Positions 10,957 to 22,823 of a stretch of 64,000 bases of DNA are shown here, piece after piece. Every line of letters begins with the position of its first letter. Within the stretch, counting starts at the first letter, position 1. The position numbers were made by a program, and so were the translations under genes. A model generated the notes under the pieces. It was given only the letters and a program-made list of their open reading frames with translations, had not been told where the DNA came from and did not search any database. The stretch lies in the NCBI GenBank assembly GCA_020064725.1, contig JAGTWJ010000001.1, forward strand, positions 3,534,001 through 3,598,000. Direction: 5' to 3'. Source of the DNA: Drechslerella dactyloides. Lineage: Eukaryota; Ascomycota; Orbiliomycetes; Orbiliales; Orbiliaceae.

Positions 10957-12314
10957 TCCAAATACTTAACGAATGATCTAGTACAAAAGGAAATTATAAT
11001 GAAGGTGAGGATAGGTATCGTAGACCAGATGTGAATAATCAACAAATTTACGTTGCCTTAACTTCGAGGGTCAATCAGCCCTACTTATATAATTCTCGGA
11101 CCTGTTTTGCCATTTGCCTCATGATCCAGAAGGATGCCATCATATGGCATTAAACGGCTGCTAGCTCCGGAATTGAGTGTTTCGCCATGGTGATGTTGAT
11201 ATCTATCCACAAGCAATATTGTTATTATCCAGTGGAGTTGGCTCAGCCTTAACCAGGGTCACTCGAGTTGTTCTGGCGTGAATCTCAAGGCTGACAGGGG
11301 ATCCCTGTTCGATATCTTGAGATTCTCCTATCGGGAATCATGGAATTCTTAGGTCCTGAGGCTGGTACTTGTCGTGGCGCCGCTTAAATGGCTCGACTGT
11401 CACCGGCGAGCCCGGCGATGCCCTAATCATTCGCAGGGGTTCGGCCATGCTCGCCAAAATTTCCGCCAGGAAGCGGCGCCAGACCACTCTGGCGAACAGG
11501 AATTGGAAACATGCCCTGATGAAGTCCCTATATGAAGCTGGAGATAAAAATATCAAAATACGTGCGCTCGCCCGTATGCACGGCGCTAACGATGTCCAGT
11601 TAAGAGACTCTGCAGCTGAGAGGGTTGCTGTCTCTTGAAGGCCCGCGGTGACTCGGCAACCGTTGACGCCGGCCCGTTTGTACTAAGTAGCTGCACGCCA
11701 TAACATAGGCGAAGACCGCTGTGGCTAGGAGGCGGTGGTTCGAAAGGAGTATCAACCGCGTGAAGGGTGAGGTCCCAGCGCTCACACGGATTTAAGATTT
11801 TGGACGCGAGTGGCCTTGTGTCCTGCGCGGTGACGAACATTCTGCCAGCGCCACAATCATCCAACGCGTATACGGCGCGCCGGGCCTATGAATAGAAGTT
11901 AGGTAGCCGGAACCATAGCACCACGATACGCAAACCAGAAGAAAAAAAGGAGCTCACAATTAATTGTCCTCAGCTAAAATGGCATAGCCTACTACGTACC
12001 TTTCAGACCACTGAGACCAGCGTTAGCATGACGCCCTTTTTGGTGTTAGCCCTCCGGATCCCTTTGCGAATCTTGTGTTGTTTAATGTTTGTGCTACTCG
12101 TATCGACGCGGTCAACGATTGATGAAGGGCAATTGTAAGACGACATGGGACTACCGAAAGCGTCAGCCGGCACTTGGATCCTGCGTCAGATCTCGGGCCT
12201 TCACTTTTGCAGGACTTGCTGACTATCCACGCTCTTCTCTGGTGCATGAGCGCCATCATCGACATCTTTACCACATTACAACCTCCAACAACGGTTCCGT
12301 AGACTCATCTTAAG
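10957..12314. other. Divergent intergenic region
   Basis: 1.36 kb between divergently transcribed genes (minus-strand gene at 10956, plus-strand F-box gene at 12315). Between 11380 and 11900 the sequence is GC-richer, with short open frames on both strands and no recognisable domain. I cannot tell whether this is a decayed gene. Confidence 0.35.
11085..11091 (-). promoter_or_regulatory. Putative TATA box of the gene starting at 10956
   Basis: TATATAA on the minus strand, about 130 nt upstream of the ATG at 10956. The call rests on sequence and position only. Confidence 0.3.
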
Positions 12315-14132
12315 ATGTGCCACATCACCCACTGCCCCAATGAGCTCTTAATAGAGGTATATCGACCCCTGCATTCGTGCTTCCACGTGCAATGCCTGTC
12401 GCTTCCAGCGCGAAATCACCAGTCCGGGCCATCTACTTAAGCAGTTAGCAGATATTCTCCTTCTTTGACAACGACTGCAGGACTGGCTACGAGCCAAAGC
12501 ATTACGCAGACGGCGACCCCAGCAAGCAGGTTTTCACCGTTCTTGATCCCAACGAGAAGCCACCCCCGCGGCCTAGCTATTGCTCACAAGAGACGACTGG
12601 GAAGCTGGATCGCGATCGGGCTGTCTTGTTCGACCTCAGACGCGTCTGTCGGAGGTTTAACACGGTCGTGACGCCGATTGCGTTCACGAAAGTCCGGCTG
12701 GATTTCTGCCTCGAACATACGGCTTTGCTGGTGCACAATCTCGGAGACGAGAAGAACATTAAATTAGCAAGTTATGTCAAACACGTTTCTATAACACCAA
12801 GAAGTTATGTCAGCAGATCTTGGACAGCGGAAAATGGAGCCTTAGAGGTAGGTGCGCCCAGTGACCCGCCAATAAATAGGCATTGCTAACTGCGATTGGC
12901 GTGTATATAGCCCCTCGATGCACGGACTCAATCTGGTCTACCCTTCATCCATGCGCTCCAAGAGCTCTTTGCGAACTTGCCTCCAAACATTACCGAGCTC
13001 ACGATTCGGGATTTAGACAAGGATTCCCCCCAAGACTTTCAGAAGAGCACTATTCAGAGACTGAATAAGACATTCTTCGTCGATATCTCGCAGGCAGCAG
13101 CTCGATCTCCGACGAGTCAATTTCAAAAGATCAACATCCACACATGCGACATTTACAACGCCGAGGGTCTTTGGTCGAACGTCTATCAAGATGAGGTGAC
13201 ATTGAGCCGAAGGTATCACGGTATCATAAGACCCAATTACAAGTCGCCAACCTTCGCAGCCGGAGCTGAAGAGATCAATATATTCTCCGAGTATTCAACG
13301 TTCTATACAATGCAAGCTGCCTTTCAACATTTTCCGTCAACAATCAAACACCTAACGCTTCTGTCTCCATACCAATACTACAAACATCACGGACAGTATG
13401 ACCTTGGGTGCGCCGAGAAGCTTCACTCACTGGTCCTAGGCAGCTGCGACGTCAGAAATGCCAAGTTTCTCCAGTTAGTCGCGAGATTAGTCAACGTTTC
13501 GAAATTCTATATCTATAATTGCGATATATCCGGCCCTTTCTCCACACTGGGTTTCTCACCGATAGAGCTTGTGGGCCATGTAGCACCCGAGTTCGGGTGG
13601 TCCCAGGTTTTCAACGCCGCCATGGGGCTGGAGAAGCTTGTCGACTTCCAGGCCGGCAATATTTCGTACCAGTTTGTTCGCAAGTCATACAAGTACCTTG
13701 ACGTGAAGGGGCTATGGATGTTTACGCCTTACGAAGAAGATTTCGATAGCTTCCGAGATCTCCAACAATGCCTAGTAGCTAGAGGCGGAAATGTGGACAA
13801 TACCAACATGAGCAAAGCGTATTATCTGGATGAAAGCTCCGAGCTTCAAGGCATCACATTACGTGTGATAGAGAATGATCTGCGCTTCTCGCACCTAGCA
13901 ACAAAGAAAACAGAAGAAGACTGCAAGATCGAGGAGCATCGAACAAGACTCTGGCAGTACGGTAAGTTATTGTCGCCCCATGGAATGCACGAGACAAAGC
14001 AGGGGGGAGTAGCAATGGCAACGAGGTTCCGTGAACACAACGTCTTCGGATGTCGTCGCTTAGCGGAGCTACTCTCGAGTATTTTCAATACCTTGTTAAC
14101 CGGCCCGTCTCGCAGGCATCAGGCTCCCCTGA
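12315..14132 (+). CDS. F-box protein
   Basis: Four exons: 12315..12356, 12452..12847, 12911..13961 and 14116..14132, giving 501 aa. The F-box starts at residue 7 (CPNELLIEIFSFFD) and is split by the first intron exactly after LLIE, a common place in fungal F-box genes. A second conserved-looking block (FDLRRVCRRFNTVVTPIAF) completes the F-box region. The remaining 380 residues have a Leu-spaced repeat character and may form an LRR-like substrate platform. F-box proteins recruit substrates to SCF ubiquitin ligases through Skp1 (family knowledge). The last intron has a perfect GTAAGT donor and leaves a short ending I-R-L-P. If it is retained, the frame stays open to 14215. The substrate is unknown. 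Confidence 0.78.
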
Positions 14133-15013
14133 CCGTCACTTGCCCGCTGGAAACTTGGACCCGACAGAAGTTGACTTTATTCTCTAGTATACCAACCAAT
14201 GAGCCCGTCCCGTGAGCCAGCGCGCCGCGCGTTGAACTTGTAAACTCTCTCGAGTTCAGAAGGTTTGCTTATCGAGTATTTTTGGCTTCAGGTTCCTATG
14301 AGAGATCGTCATTTAGAAATCAGTCCATACAGCTTTCAAAGGATTTAGACGAAAGCGCAAAACGGGTGGCAGCGTTGGATGCGGGCACTTGACATATCCC
14401 GCGTCCCAGCAACAATTCTGATTGGACGCTAGGATTTTGTTCCTCGGTGACGGAAATGTAGAACCAACGGTTCAGCCGCACGATCAGGGTGGATGCCAAC
14501 CGCATTCCAAATTTCTTGGAAGGAAAGCTTGTATCGACCCCCATATTCTTGGACGAATCACTTCCTTGAGCCTCCCCGTGCGGCCGATTTTCGATGCATA
14601 GATAACGTTGATATGCGGCGTTGATTCGTGGTACGGATAGCGGGATAGGTATTTCCCCGATATCATTCTCTAATTGGTGGATTGTAAATTTGGGGTTTCA
14701 GGGAATCTAGAAATGGCTCCTATATCGCAGCTGCGATTGATGCTACCAACGTTGTAAAGCTACTTAAGTAATCGATGAGTGTTCAGCAATACATTTCTCG
14801 TGAAATGGTCCTACTTGCGCAATTGCCGGGTCTTCGCCAACTATAAAGCGGCGGGCGTTCGTCTTTTCAGGATTATCGTGATACCCTTCCACAACACAGA
14901 CACTCGCTAGCATTTGACAAAACCACAAGTCTCTTTCTCTCACGCCGATATATTCAGCTGCTCCGCTTTGAGCCTGCCCTCATATCGGTAGACATACAGA
15001 ATAATTGTCCAAT
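14133..15013. other. Intergenic, holds promoter of the secreted peptide gene
   Basis: Spacer upstream of the small secreted peptide. A TATA-like element at 14842-14848 and a CT-rich leader before the ATG are visible. No other gene was seen. Confidence 0.45.
14842..14848 (+). promoter_or_regulatory. Putative TATA box of the secreted peptide gene
   Basis: TATAAAG, 166 nt upstream of the ATG at 15014, followed by a pyrimidine-rich leader (AAGTCTCTTTCTCTCACG). Confidence 0.4.
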
Positions 15014-15166
15014 ATGAGGTTCCTTACGGCGACTTTCACCACACTCGCTCTCATGGCCCTCGCTGCCGCTATGCCGGTTCCAGCGCCAGCGCCCGACGCT
15101 ATGATGAATCCTTGCAGTAACCGCGACCCGGACACATGGTGCTCCCACCGTGGCGGGAAGAAGTAA
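15014..15166 (+). CDS. Small secreted cysteine peptide (effector-like or pheromone-like)
   Basis: A 50-codon frame. Residues 1-20 form a clear signal peptide (FLTATFTTLALMALAAAM), followed by a PVPAPAPDA spacer and a short mature part with two Cys in a C-x8-C arrangement (C34 and C43), ending in a basic GGKK. An alternative spliced form is possible. A weak donor GTAACC at 15117, joined to the acceptor CTAG at 15264, would keep phase and replace the C-terminus by a second exon (15265..15365) with three more Cys (TCPNRCPQ, FVCW). A better intron, 15209..15264 with GTAAGC donor, would lie in the 3' leader of the unspliced form. The signal peptide is convincing, the exact C-terminus is not. Function is unknown. 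Confidence 0.55.
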   Translation: MRFLTATFTTLALMALAAAMPVPAPAPDAMMNPCSNRDPDTWCSHRGGKK

Positions 15167-15812
15167 ACAGTCGCAAACGCCAGGATAGTTCCGCCAACTG
15201 TTCGCGATGTAAGCTTAATTCAACTAAAAATATTTCACGGTGATTCTAATACGATTCCATCTAGGATTTACGTGTCCGAACCGTTGCCCACAATTAGTCG
15301 GTACTACAACCAACGTGCGAGCCTGGACCGGGAGCGGTAGGAACTTCGTCTGCTGGCAAGAATAATTATAATCTGTGCAATTTGCAACTTAGGGGTTGGG
15401 GAAGGCAGACTGCAATCATGTATTCTTCGCATATGAGCATCAGCTTGTCTCACAAGCCAGAATGCCGTCCAGGCCCAGCTTCGCTGGCCCAAGGAGTGGC
15501 AGTCTGGTTTACGAGACAAGCATCAGCTGGCTAGCACTGATATTTGTCATTATAAAATATTACATGCTTATATAAAGGTGTAATAAAACGACAATCGCTA
15601 CCGTAGCAAAGATGAATAAAAATTTCTGTTGCTGTATCAAAGGCAAGGCTATACAGCCGTCCCGGTACAGACTAATATATACAGACATATCATCAAGATA
15701 AAAGCTATCCGAAATCGCAATCCGCATTCGCTCTCAAATGCATATGGGTATATGTACAGGATGTGTGTGCCATGTCAAGCTCCTCTCAGATCAGTCAATC
15801 TCGGTGCGAGAT
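15167..15812. other. Convergent 3' region
   Basis: Region between the secreted peptide (+) and the 3' end of the AA9 gene (-). 15265-15365 may be a second exon of the peptide gene (see that entry). The rest is AT-rich and appears non-coding. Confidence 0.4.
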
Positions 15813-16808
15813 TTAATTAAGACATTGCGAGTAGTATGCGTTCAGCTCCTTGCAGGTGCCCTGAGCGCAGTTAGTAGGGCCCGTCCAGCCGACTCCGCCG
15901 CACTGGCCGTACAGAGTCTGGCCACCGCCACCGGTAGAGGGTGTAGTAGTGGTGCGAGTGGCCGGTGTTGTCGTCCGGCTGGTAGTCGTCGTCCGGATCG
16001 CTGTTTGCGCGGTGGTGGTTCTCGTAGTCGTCGTTCTCGCGGTAGTCGTGAGTTGGCCGCCACCGCCGCACGTCTGCTGCTGAACAGGACCACCAGGGGC
16101 AGTGTACGGTCTGCCGCTGTTATCGGGTCCACCGCTGGAGCCGTAGATGTTGATCTGGATACCCGGGTCGTTCTGGGAGTACGCGCCAGGAAAGTTCACG
16201 AAGCCCGAGCCGGTCCACGAGCCGGATCCGCTGACTCTCAACTGCGCGCAGGAAATGTAGAACTGCACACCTTGGCTGCTGTAGGCACTGTGCAGGGCGA
16301 TGAGCTCGACGCGGGCGAGGTAGTCCCCGGGAGCAAGGCATGTGGGGAGGTTGAAGTACCACCATCCATTGCCTTGGATCATGGTGTCGACACCCCATTT
16401 GCCGCCGCTGAGGCCCTCGGAAGCGACTTTGAACCAGCTTAGGCCTGTCTTGGCAGCTGTCGCAGCGTCGCCTACCTTTGCGAGGTAGACTTGAATGGGA
16501 CCCTTATGGGAGGCGGCGATCGGGTTGTCCGGGTCGTTGGAGCCCTGTGGGCCACCGATGATGTGCTGCCATTGTAAGCCAATTCTGTCACCTGGGGCGA
16601 CGGGGATGACGACCGAGGAAGTTGACCCGTTGGCGTCGCAGATGATATCCTGCGAGTTGACGTCGCCGAAGGGGTTGTTGTCTCTGGGGGCTCGGATGCC
16701 GTTGAGGAGGCCTTGGTCGGCGCCGTTCACGGAGACACGCTGCATGATGGCGTGCGCGCTCGCGTAGGCGACCAGGCCTAACGCGGTGAGGGGCACTGAA
16801 ATCTTCAT
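15813..16808 (-). CDS. AA9 lytic polysaccharide monooxygenase with C-terminal CBM1
   Basis: An intronless 331-aa frame. The signal peptide (residues 1-18, ending YASA) is cut directly before His19, which gives the N-terminal His of the copper histidine brace. The second copper ligand is His101 in ASHKGP, and the axial Tyr is Tyr184 in QFYISCAQ. A Thr-rich linker (residues about 253-292, repeated TTT and RTTT) leads to a family 1 cellulose-binding module (297-331, YGQCGGVGWTG through YYSQCL) with four Cys and its aromatic face. AA9 enzymes cleave cellulose oxidatively outside the cell using an external reductant and O2 or H2O2 (family knowledge). A secreted GMC oxidase lies 3.6 kb away on the same strand and could supply H2O2. 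The absence of introns is common in this family. Confidence 0.95.
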   Translation of the reverse strand: MKISVPLTALGLVAYASAHAIMQRVSVNGADQGLLNGIRAPRDNNPFGDVNSQDIICDANGSTSSVVIPVAPGDRIGLQWQHIIGGPQGSNDPDNPIAASHKGPIQVYLAKVGDAATAAKTGLSWFKVASEGLSGGKWGVDTMIQGNGWWYFNLPTCLAPGDYLARVELIALHSAYSSQGVQFYISCAQLRVSGSGSWTGSGFVNFPGAYSQNDPGIQINIYGSSGGPDNSGRPYTAPGGPVQQQTCGGGGQLTTTARTTTTRTTTAQTAIRTTTTSRTTTPATRTTTTPSTGGGGQTLYGQCGGVGWTGPTNCAQGTCKELNAYYSQCLN

Positions 16809-19800
16809 CTTGAGACGGCTTCTGCGTGCTCTGTACGGACTGGTTGCGGCGAGTTATGTGTTGCTTTTGTTGTAGTTTGAACAGAAGAGAAAGAGGGAAC
16901 CAGTTCCCAGGCGGTACTCTCGAACGATGCTCTTGATCTCGCGGATATCGCTGATGGCGCTCGATAAGACTTGTGGAGGAGGTGGGCCGGCCATTTTATA
17001 TGGCGGTCCCCGAGTGGCTTGATCGCAGGACTCTCGAGCTTCTTCGTAAGATCGTATGACGTTCTCCATCCGCAAAACTAACCAGCCCTCCGCAAAGGGA
17101 CCACGGACCTGCTCACTAAACTGGTGTAATATACGCCAGACGGAACCCCAAGCCGACAGCGGTTTCGCGGACCGCAGCTCTGAGCAGCGTGACCAGTTGA
17201 GGGTGTGCCTCCACCTCTATTCTCCGACACGGGCCTTCTGGAAGCCTTTGTCAGATCGAGCCAAGCGAAACTTTAGCCGACGGCGGGCCGGGGATATTCA
17301 CCGACGCGTGCTGAAATCCACTAGGAAATCGTTTCAAGGGTGACCACAGACGCTGTGCCGAGCCTTTCTAGGCAATTTAATCAGAGGGTCACGCGTCAAG
17401 CTGAAGGTCCTGTTTTATCTTCTTCTATTGAGCATAGCGAATGTCTATGCGCGTCCCGGCGAGATTTCGGTAACAACCTAACAGTCCATTCAAGCATCTC
17501 CAGAGGATATTCATAGAAACAAGCGCTACTTCGGATTCATGACCTTCGCTAGCGCTAGAGGGATATCTGCTTTCAGGGTTCGCGAGAGATCAGGAATGAG
17601 GCTTCGTCGATGCGGTGATACATGTCTCGACGGAACTCCAAGCCGGAGAAGTTTGTGGGGGATCCGGATTCCGAACCCTAAAACCCCTTGCGCTCTGGAC
17701 CCATGTTCGGGCAACTGAGGGGGTCGGCAGCAGACGAGACGACATCCGCCTTAGCGTTCTTGGAACCAAGGCTGGAATACGACCCTGTAGTCGGGACACC
17801 ATTAACTTGAGACATCATCACCGCTGATGGCGTCGTTGACTGGGGTTTTAATATTAATCGCATCAATGCGCATCTCCGAAGTAAGCTTGGCGTTTCTGGT
17901 TGACAGAGTTTGCCCTACCAAGCCATGGGTATCGTATGGCCGTCTACGTGTACGTAGCTTGAGAGACAAGATGTAAACCTGTATCTCCGGTGCCAGGAAA
18001 GCAGGTTTTACAGAGCACCCAGTATCCCGGGTGATTTAGATAATATCTCGATCTAATAGTGCTTGCTGGTTTTTAAAATTCCACGTGCAGATACATATAC
18101 ACTTGGCTTGTCTCACAGGGGGGAAACTTTGTTCTAGTAGCTGATTTTCTGTGTGCTACCACTCATCGACCAGGTATCCAATTTCAGTACCCATCGAACC
18201 CATGGTTGTGAAGTTGCGAGCCTGCAAGACAAACCCTTACGATAGTTTGATAGATCACAAGTAATGGAATGTGTTACGCTATGTACCGCGGGTCTTCAGA
18301 AAGCATATCATTTTCGGCCAGTCGAGCCGTATTATTAAGTGTCTAATACACCCCAAATTTGAACACCTCCGCGAGCGCTATGTTAGGCAAGCCCCGCATG
18401 CAGGATCCTAAGGTAGTTCAGATAACAGAGATTCTCATACCGGTTTCTACTATCGGTTTCGGCTGGCGACGCTGCTCTTCGACTTGAAAGTCGAGAGGCC
18501 CAGCTAACAACATGCGGGCGAGACTCATGACGAGGAAAATCGACGGACTTAAGATCCTGCCACTTTCAAATTCCGTGAAACTGTACGAGCGCGACGCTTC
18601 CATTCGTCGATAGTATGCATGCATAATGATATTGGAGTCTTTTCCCAGTCTTCCCGACGACATGTCAAAGCACCCCGGTCAAGATCAGACTATATTCCCA
18701 CCGTCGATTCCTTATCTTACCCAAGCAGCGACAGACAAGTTGCTGGCTGGATTTGAAGAAACTAGCATTTATATACTGCGATGGTTTTGCATTATACATG
18801 TTGTGGAGTGCATTTGTCTTGCGAAGCCAGCTAGCTCGCTGTTCTTTGGGGCAACATGAGGCGCTGTGCTCTTACATCTTAGGAAATCAGAACCAGAATG
18901 CAGATATTACTGGAAATCCAGTCTAAAGGACTAAGAAGCGCCCTCTAGATCACCGTGTACCATGGACTCACACAAACCGTGTCGAACTTGGAGACTCTCG
19001 GCTGAGAAATCGATGTATTCGATCATTCCAGTTCACTCTAGCTCACTGGCAACTTCCTCATGATCGGCTCCGTTAGACAAATAAAAACTTTATCGTTATC
19101 GCCCTCCTTCCCGGCCCGGGCATCATATATGCACAGCCACCTTGCGTCCCAGCTCCCAAATTACAAACAACTTTGTTGATTGCGTTAATAATACAGCAAG
19201 CCTTGTTAATTCGGCTACTGCTAGAACTAGAACCTAGCAATTCCTTGCGATGTGCTGCTCACTACCTGTAAAAACGACATGTGTGTACTACTCACTTTTC
19301 CGAGCGGAACTTCACTCGTTCCGAGTGATAGTAAAGATCCTATAACCCCAGCTGAGGAGCAGAGGACGAAACAAGACATTCGCGGACGAATGTACGAGCT
19401 GTTTACTTCCGAAGCTTCCACGAAAGCTTCCGCACGTGTGACGACCGGGCTTAGCGAGCAAGGAGGAGTGAAAGCAAGAGATATCCGTGACACTAAGGTC
19501 AGTGACGGATTCATATGCCGTACCTATATTAACCGGCCATGGCCTTGTCTGTTTCGGAGTAGGCGAGTTGGCCACTCGTTTGGGCTTACGGATATCATTT
19601 TCTATGGGTCATAAGGTCTCTGATATCATTATGCAAGTTCGTATACGCCTATACACCAAATTCTATTATTTGTCACATCGTCTAAGGCTCAACCATGCAT
19701 TCGAAGTCGCCTGTACGGGAGAAGCCCCCGTGCATATCGGCAGAGAGCTGTGGGGTTAGCCGAGCTCCAGCATACTAGAGCACGCTATGCATATCAGGCA

Positions 19801-20443
19801 GCTTCTCGCCAGGCTTGATAAATTGGCTTTTTAACTAACAGACAGCCAAGATATCTCGGGGCGTGATCTCGGCGGTGGGATTTTGGAGCATACCAAGGGT
19901 ACAAGACATCATCATTGCCAATGAAGTTTGGGATCTTGGTTGCGTGCACCCCTTTCCCCACATGTACAGACCGATAGCGGTCTTGAGCTCGAAGGAGCCT
20001 CTATCGCTATCCTCTAGCTGCTATCAACAGGATCTCATCTTTCGACCAGGTGAAAAATCAATATTACAAACAAAATTAGCGGCGTTATAACATAAATTAC
20101 CATATTCGAAAGCAGCAGGATACGAGATACAGTAGTAGAAATTCGAGTGACATCATGAATATGCCACACATACAGCACGCTTAACAATCAGAAAACCAGA
20201 TTATATCGAGACACATTAGAAATATGTTTGCTAGCAAATTTGCGAAGGCGATGTGCGATCAGTATCGACGTCTTCCTCATGACGCTCATTGTATTCTCCC
20301 TCTTCGATATCTTACCAGTTTCTAGAAATGAAGTATCACCAAATGGGAAGATGGTCTCGAAATACCACGGAACATGTGTTGCATATAGGCCGCTCAACCC
20401 GCTATCCGAGGTGCGTGCGGAATTTGCGGCTCCACGCTTGAGA
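16809..20443. other. Long gene-free tract
   Basis: 3.6 kb between the AA9 gene and the 3' end of the GMC gene. The first 200 bp are the AA9 promoter. The rest has many short open frames on both strands (longest about 120 codons at 19252-19614), none with a domain, start context or splice logic that I trust. An 18-base segment around 17138 (ACGGAACCCCAAGCCG) recurs with one change near 17627, which hints at old duplicated sequence. No tRNA or transposase was seen. Confidence 0.4.
16994..17000 (-). promoter_or_regulatory. Putative TATA box of the AA9 gene
   Basis: TATAAAA on the minus strand, about 190 nt upstream of the AA9 start codon at 16808. Confidence 0.35.
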
Positions 20444-22823
20444 TCAAGCATCAGCAAGAATTAAACTTGCTGCCCTACTCGCCACTGCATAGAGCATCGA
20501 CATGGTATGCGACGTAATCTGGAAAGGCAGGATACCCGCATCGACAACTAGCAGGTTCTTGGTGCCATAAACCCTGCGGAAATAGTTAGTCGATAAGGTA
20601 TGCAAGCGGTTACAAAGTCACCACCGGGAGCCAGAGCGCAAATGGAACTCACCTGAGCTGCGCGTCAACCACGCCTCCAAGTTCTCTCGGCATCATAGCC
20701 GTAGCCCCAATCCAGTGGCTCGCACCACTCGTCGTCTCGCTCAACCATGCGAGGTACTCCTCATCCGTCCCGTTTGGACCGATGGGCGGATTAAGGTACG
20801 CGTCCGCAACAACACCCTTGAACGGAGGGGCGCTGAAAAGATCGCGCGTCCGCCGAGCGACGGCAATGGCTACGGCCTGGTCGAATTCATCGGTGAGCAG
20901 ACGTGGCATTATAGCCGGAGGGGCGAATGCATCTGCAGAGCTAATGTGGACGTGGCCGCGTGAGAGCGGCATGAGAGGCCAGAAAATGGCAGAGAGAACG
21001 CTTGGATATGACTCGGCTACGACTTCGGCCACCGGTACTAGTGTGGGTTAGATATGAAAGAGGTCTGGTGTCATTCGCGACATGAGGCGGATGAGGCGAG
21101 GACTTACGACGCGATTGCACGATCAGACTGATTGTGGTGTTAAGAATAGCTTCGGCGCCGTTGATGTTCGCTGCTGCACCAGCGTCGACGAGGGCCTGGG
21201 CTCTGGACTTCAGGGCGTTGGGCGATATGAGGTCGTTGGAATATATACTCGCGCCTGTGTAGGGGTGAATTGTTAGTTCAACCTCTCGACTCACTTCTGA
21301 TGCCCAAGGTACAGTACTTACCGGTACCCCAGATTTCATCAATGCCGACAAGTGAGATCTGGGGACCAAACAGATTCCGGCTGTCAACGAGTGAAGTGTC
21401 ATTGCGGAAAGCCTCTGCGATGAGGGCAGATGTCGATGTGCCCGGTTGGTCCTATAAGAGTCATGCAGTGAGCATAAGGCAGTATCTCCCACGCCCACGT
21501 CATAGCTAAGTACTTACGTTGAGATTGGCTCCAACTCCTGGTAGGTCTAGAAGCTGCTTCACACCAGCTGCCTTCAAAACAGCAGTATTGCCCACCCCGG
21601 ATCTCTCCAGAATAGGAGCGCTCCCGAGCGTCCCGGCTGATAAGATGACACCCTTCTTTGCGTACGCCCGGGACATCTTGCCTTTCGCTGCAAACTTGGA
21701 CCCAAAAACTATGCCTGTCGCTGTCATATCTTTGCGAAAAAGTACCCTGTCGACGGTGTGATTCGCAATCACGGTAAGACAATCCCGCTGCTGGTCAGGG
21801 GACCAAAGCAGACCATCAGCCGCCGAGGACCGGCGATTCTTGCCTGTCACAGGATCATACCAAATTGTCCAAGATGTTGAGGCAGAGACGACCGAAGTCC
21901 GGTTGGAGAGGTCGTTTCCTACGGTAAGACCGTTGAAGGCGAAAGGAATCGCTTGCCTATAGAGTGATACAGCCTTGGGGATCCGCATTGGTGTCTATTG
22001 GAGTTAGCCTAGATTCTCTGAGGCTTTCAGACCGAGTCAATGATTTTTTCCGAATAACCTACTGGAAAGGAGGTGTTGATGGCGCCACTATAGCCATGGA
22101 CGGCCGGATCGACGCCTGCACCCTGAGCGATTTGTATCTGGTCGGGAACATGATTCCGTTCTATGGCTTCCATATGCTTGATTCCGTTAGCGCTTTATCT
22201 TCACATTATGATTTCCTGGTTCACTTACTGGGCTGAGGCTGTCCCAATTCCATCCCGAATTGCCCAATGTCTCTAGCCGATCGACTTCAGCCTTGGTGGG
22301 TCGATACCACACCATACCGTTGACTATACGAAGCGTTAGTTTGCCGCATTTCTATGTAGCCATTTTTATATTGTAATGACTCAAGATGCGAGCTGCTAGA
22401 CTCACTCGAGGTGCTGCCGCCGATGCAGGCCCCGCTATCGATGGTTGATGGAAGCTTGCTGCCATTGTTGGCGAGCACGGGATACTGCCAATTGCAGGTG
22501 GTGCTTTGGAAAACTCGGTCCTCGGCATTGAATACCTCCGGATTCCAGCTAAGATCGGGGCCTGCCTCGACGATGAGAACTGAAAAGCCCTTGCCACTCA
22601 GCTACGGGCGTACTCCGTGTTAGCCCACTGTCTGTATCAAGCTCCATCGGGAGTTGGTTGACCATACCTTATTGCCCACGGTGAGGCCACCCAAACCGGC
22701 TCCAACGATGATGTAGTCGAATGTTTTGCCGGCAGCCGCAGCCGCCTTGTCGGTTACACTTGTTCCATGCGCGGCCGGGGGAAAAAGTAGGGCCAACGCC
22801 AGACCGGTGAACCAAGGCAGCAT
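20444..22823 (-). CDS. Secreted GMC oxidoreductase, glucose-oxidase-like (AA3)
   Basis: Nine exons: 22823..22668, 22601..22406, 22323..22229, 22176..22063, 21994..21518, 21451..21322, 21254..21108, 21037..20653 and 20573..20444. All junctions have GT-AG ends and consistent phase; total 1830 nt, 609 aa. Residues 1-20 form a signal peptide. The FAD dinucleotide motif is GAGLGG at 41-46. GMC landmarks follow: GACIGGSTS, NGMVWYRP and RSGVGNTAVL. The C-terminus has the glucose-oxidase-type ending SHTMSMLYAV. His546 and His589 are 43 residues apart, like the catalytic His pair of Aspergillus glucose oxidase, and the length is similar too. It oxidises a sugar or alcohol and reduces O2 to H2O2 (family). 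Substrate specificity cannot be told. It may feed the nearby AA9 enzyme. Confidence 0.93.

Noticed and set aside
17138..17650. An 18-base similarity (ACGGAAC[C/T]CCAAGCCG) between two sites.
   Set aside because: Too short to call a repeat and not extended on either side.
18418..18663. An 81-codon minus-strand frame with a hydrophobic middle, at first thought to be a fragment of a P450 or transporter.
   Set aside because: No motif of either family is present and there are no supporting exons nearby.
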